DNA of 64,000 bases from Dryocola clanedunensis_A. GTDB taxonomy: Bacteria; Pseudomonadota; Gammaproteobacteria; Enterobacterales; Enterobacteriaceae. The translations under genes were made by a program, and so were the position numbers. The stretch lies in NCBI GenBank assembly GCA_038405435.1, contig JBBYHZ010000004.1, one strand, 5' to 3'. Below are positions 62,070 to 64,000 of this stretch, in pieces. Under the pieces are notes generated by a model. That model had not been told where the DNA came from. It did not search any database and worked only from the letters and a program-made list of their open reading frames with translations. Numbering within the stretch: position 1 is the first letter of the stretch; every line of letters starts with the position of its first letter.

Positions 62070-62849
62070 TTAAAACTTCGCCACCCTGCTCGCCATTTCC
62101 CGGCTGTACTGCCGACTGGCATTGACCAGCATCTGCGTGTAATCCACCCTCGCTTTTCCCGATATCAAGTCTTCCGTGCCTATCGTCTCCAGAATTTTGC
62201 CATGCTGCATCACCGCTACCCGATGGCATAGATGCGCAATCACCCCTAAATCGTGCGTGACCATTAAATAGGTGAGTTTCGACTCCTGCTGTAAATCCGC
62301 CAGTAAATTGAGGATCTCCGCCTGCACTGAAACATCCAGCGCGGACGTCGGTTCATCGAGCAATAACACCTGCGGCTCAAGTATTAATGCGCGCGCAATC
62401 GCCACGCGCTGACGCTGGCCGCCGGAAAGCTGGTGGGGATAGCGGCTGCGAAAAGCGCGGTTTAGCCCGACTTTATCGAGTATGGAATGAATCCGCCGCT
62501 CCCGTTCGCTGAAGCCCTGAATAACCAACGGCTCCTCCAGGATATCGCCAACGGTATGGCGGGGATGCAGCGACCCGTAGGGATCCTGAAAAACCATCTG
62601 TACCAGGCGGCAGCGTTCGCGGTTAATACTGTGCCCCAGCGCCGAGCCGTTGATGGCCAGCTCACCTTGCCAGTGGGTAAACAGCCCGGCCAGGCACTTG
62701 AGCACCGTGGTTTTCCCGGAGCCGGACTCCCCGACCAGGCCGAAGATTTCTCCCCGCGCCACGCTAAAATTCACGTCAAACAGAACCTGGTTGGTTTTTG
62801 TTCCTTCACCAAAGGTTAAATTGAGCTGGCTGACCGCAATCATCGACAT
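62070..62849 (-). CDS. ABC importer ATP-binding protein, OppF/DppF family
   Basis: A 259-aa ATPase: Walker A GLVGESGSGKTT, Q-loop VFQDPYGSLHPRHTVGDILE, signature QLSGGQRQRV, Walker B LLLDEPTSALD and H-loop VTHDLG. The Oligo/dipeptide C-terminal extension is short. It pairs with the adjacent OppD/DppD-type ATPase to drive uptake of peptides, nickel or glutathione-like solutes. The substrate cannot be named without the binding protein, which is outside the window. Confidence 0.88.
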   Translation of the reverse strand: MSMIAVSQLNLTFGEGTKTNQVLFDVNFSVARGEIFGLVGESGSGKTTVLKCLAGLFTHWQGELAINGSALGHSINRERCRLVQMVFQDPYGSLHPRHTVGDILEEPLVIQGFSERERRIHSILDKVGLNRAFRSRYPHQLSGGQRQRVAIARALILEPQVLLLDEPTSALDVSVQAEILNLLADLQQESKLTYLMVTHDLGVIAHLCHRVAVMQHGKILETIGTEDLISGKARVDYTQMLVNASRQYSREMASRVAKF

Positions 62850-62858
62850 AATTACCCC

Positions 62859-63725
62859 TTATTCACTAAGCCAGCTGGCCTGGCGCTGTAATACCGGCAG
62901 ATGATCCCGGCGTTTATCCATATCCGGCAGCGCGTTGATAAGCCCCTGGGTGTAAGGATGCCGCGCATTATGCAATTCATCAGCGGCAATGGACTCAACT
63001 ACACGCCCGGCGTACATCACCAGCACCCGATCGCAGAAGCTGCGCACCAGGTTGATATCATGGCTGATAAAAATCAGCCCCAGCCCGCGCGACTGCACTA
63101 AATCATCCAGCAGCGCCAGCACCTGCAAACGCACTGACACGTCCAGCGCGGAAGTCGGTTCGTCGGCAATCACCATTTCCGGGTCGGTAATCAGCATCAT
63201 GGCAATCATGATCCGCTGCCCCTGCCCGCCGGACACCTCATGGGGATAGAGGTGGTAAACGCGTTCCGGCTGGCGAATGCGCACCACTTCCAGCATTTCC
63301 AGCACCTTTTGCTTCGCTTCTTTATGCCCGACGCGATGGTGCGTCAGCCACGCTTCCGCAATTTGATCCCCGACGCACATCACCGGGTTCAGGGAGTATT
63401 TCGGATCCTGCATAATCATGGAAATGCGCCTGCCTCTTACCTCTCGCATTTGTGCGTCCGTCGCGCGCAGCAGATCAATATCGCCAAACTGCATGCGTTC
63501 GGCGGTAATCTGCGCTTTGGAAGGATGAAGCTGTAGCAAGGCGCGCCCCACCGTGGATTTACCGGAGCCGGACTCGCCGACAATGGCCAGCTTCTCGCGG
63601 CCAAGCTGGAAGGAAACGCCACGCACCGCGTGGGTTTGCTGGCGGCCATTAACGAACGTTACGTTCAGGTCGCGTACGTCAAGCAGTGCTGGCGAGCTAT
63701 TCGCCGCGCGGATCGAGGATGTCAC
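62859..63725 (-). CDS. ABC importer ATP-binding protein, OppD/DppD family
   Basis: A 288-aa ATPase: Walker A AIVGESGSGKST, signature EVSGGQGQRI, Walker B MVIADEPTSALD and H-loop FISHDINLV. The C-terminal peptide-transport domain has NARHPYTQGLINALPDMDK. It starts with GTG and overlaps the permease gene by 29 nt. It is separated by 9 nt from the second ATPase, so all three are cotranscribed. Confidence 0.88.
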   Translation of the reverse strand: MTSSIRAANSSPALLDVRDLNVTFVNGRQQTHAVRGVSFQLGREKLAIVGESGSGKSTVGRALLQLHPSKAQITAERMQFGDIDLLRATDAQMREVRGRRISMIMQDPKYSLNPVMCVGDQIAEAWLTHHRVGHKEAKQKVLEMLEVVRIRQPERVYHLYPHEVSGGQGQRIMIAMMLITDPEMVIADEPTSALDVSVRLQVLALLDDLVQSRGLGLIFISHDINLVRSFCDRVLVMYAGRVVESIAADELHNARHPYTQGLINALPDMDKRRDHLPVLQRQASWLSE

Positions 63726-64000
63726 GTAGGCCGTCTCCCAGAAAATTAAATGCCAGGCTGTTGATGAGGATCGCCAGCCCCGGAATGGTTACTACCCACC
63801 AGCACTCCATCATGTAGGTGCGTCCGCTCGAAATCATCGCCCCCCACTCAGGATCGGGCGGCTGCGCGCCAAGCCCCAGAAAGCCCAGCCCAGCGGCGGT
63901 GAGAATAATGCCCGCCATGTTCATGGTGATGCGAATAATCACCGAGGGCATGCACAGCGGCACGATATGCCGCCACAGCACGCGAACCGGCGACGCGCCC
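63697..64000 (-). CDS. ABC importer permease, DppC/OppC family (partial, 5' end cut off)
   Basis: The last ~100 codons of an inner-membrane permease that continues past the right edge. The EAA-loop end GASPVRVLWRHIVPL, the segment GIILTAAGLGFLGLGAQPPD and the C-terminal NFLGDGLRDILDPRGE are the hallmarks of the DppC branch. It is followed by the two ATPases in the usual C-D-F order. Confidence 0.88.
   Translation of the reverse strand, partial: GASPVRVLWRHIVPLCMPSVIIRITMNMAGIILTAAGLGFLGLGAQPPDPEWGAMISSGRTYMMECWWVVTIPGLAILINSLAFNFLGDGLRDILDPRGE

Overview
The window is a stretch of an Enterobacteriaceae chromosome (Enterobacter/Cedecea/Lelliottia-like; species cannot be resolved from the sequence). 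The evidence is the whole colanic acid (M-antigen) operon beside galF, the gene order yegH, asmA-dcd-udk, dgcE, alkA, yegD, mdtABCD-baeSR, trhP-cyaR-yegS, proteins that are close matches in length and motifs to their E. coli counterparts, and REP-like palindromes in many intergenic gaps. There are no tRNA, rRNA, CRISPR, prophage or IS features.

Layout. (1) 1-24.4 kb, minus strand: the colanic acid operon, read right to left as wza-wzb-wzc-wcaA-B-C-D-E-F-gmd-fcl-gmm-wcaI-cpsB-cpsG-wcaJ-wzxC-wcaK-L-M, then the start of galF. Its long leader (23.7-24.4 kb) holds a candidate RcsAB box and a JUMPStart/ops element for RfaH. The genes cover GDP-mannose/GDP-fucose synthesis, initiation on undecaprenyl phosphate (WcaJ), glycosyl, acetyl and pyruvyl transfer, flipping (WzxC), polymerisation (WcaD) and export (Wza/Wzb/Wzc). 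(2) 24.5-32.2 kb: yegH, then an accessory type I secretion operon. It has a 422-aa Bap/Ig-like secreted mini-adhesin, a terminator, an LssB/LapB-type ABC exporter, a HlyD-type adaptor and a TolC-type outer-membrane channel. E. coli K-12 has nothing here between yegH and asmA. (3) 32.5-39.5 kb: asmA-dcd-udk (minus) and the diguanylate cyclase dgcE (plus).

(4) 39.5-44.0 kb: a second accessory insertion between dgcE and alkA. This tight, lower-GC four-gene operon encodes a UDP-sugar 4-ketoreductase/epimerase (WbpV-like), a polyprenyl-phosphate sugar-1-P transferase (WbpL/WecA family), a PglD/NeuD-like acyltransferase with an aberrant C-terminus, and a WbpM/PglF-type 4,6-dehydratase. It looks like a module that makes a 6-deoxy-HexNAc and loads it on the lipid carrier, without elongating glycosyltransferases. 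(5) 44.1-47.4 kb: alkA, yegD, a HigBA-type toxin-antitoxin pair with an 18-bp palindromic operator, and a 33-codon unannotated ORF with a strong Shine-Dalgarno, in the place where E. coli K-12 has yegI-pphC-yegL.

(6) 47.4-58.4 kb: the envelope-stress efflux operon mdtABCD-baeSR, mostly with overlapping start/stop codons. (7) 58.5-64 kb: a DUF1778/GNAT (TacA-TacT-like) toxin-antitoxin pair behind a 27-bp inverted repeat, the tRNA hydroxylase trhP, the small RNA CyaR with a CRP site centred at -41.5, the lipid kinase yegS, and the 3' part of a dipeptide/oligopeptide-family ABC importer running off the right edge.

Overall this is a surface-polysaccharide and envelope region in which conserved backbone genes are separated by at least four accessory insertions (type I secretion, sugar cassette, HigBA, TacAT-like).
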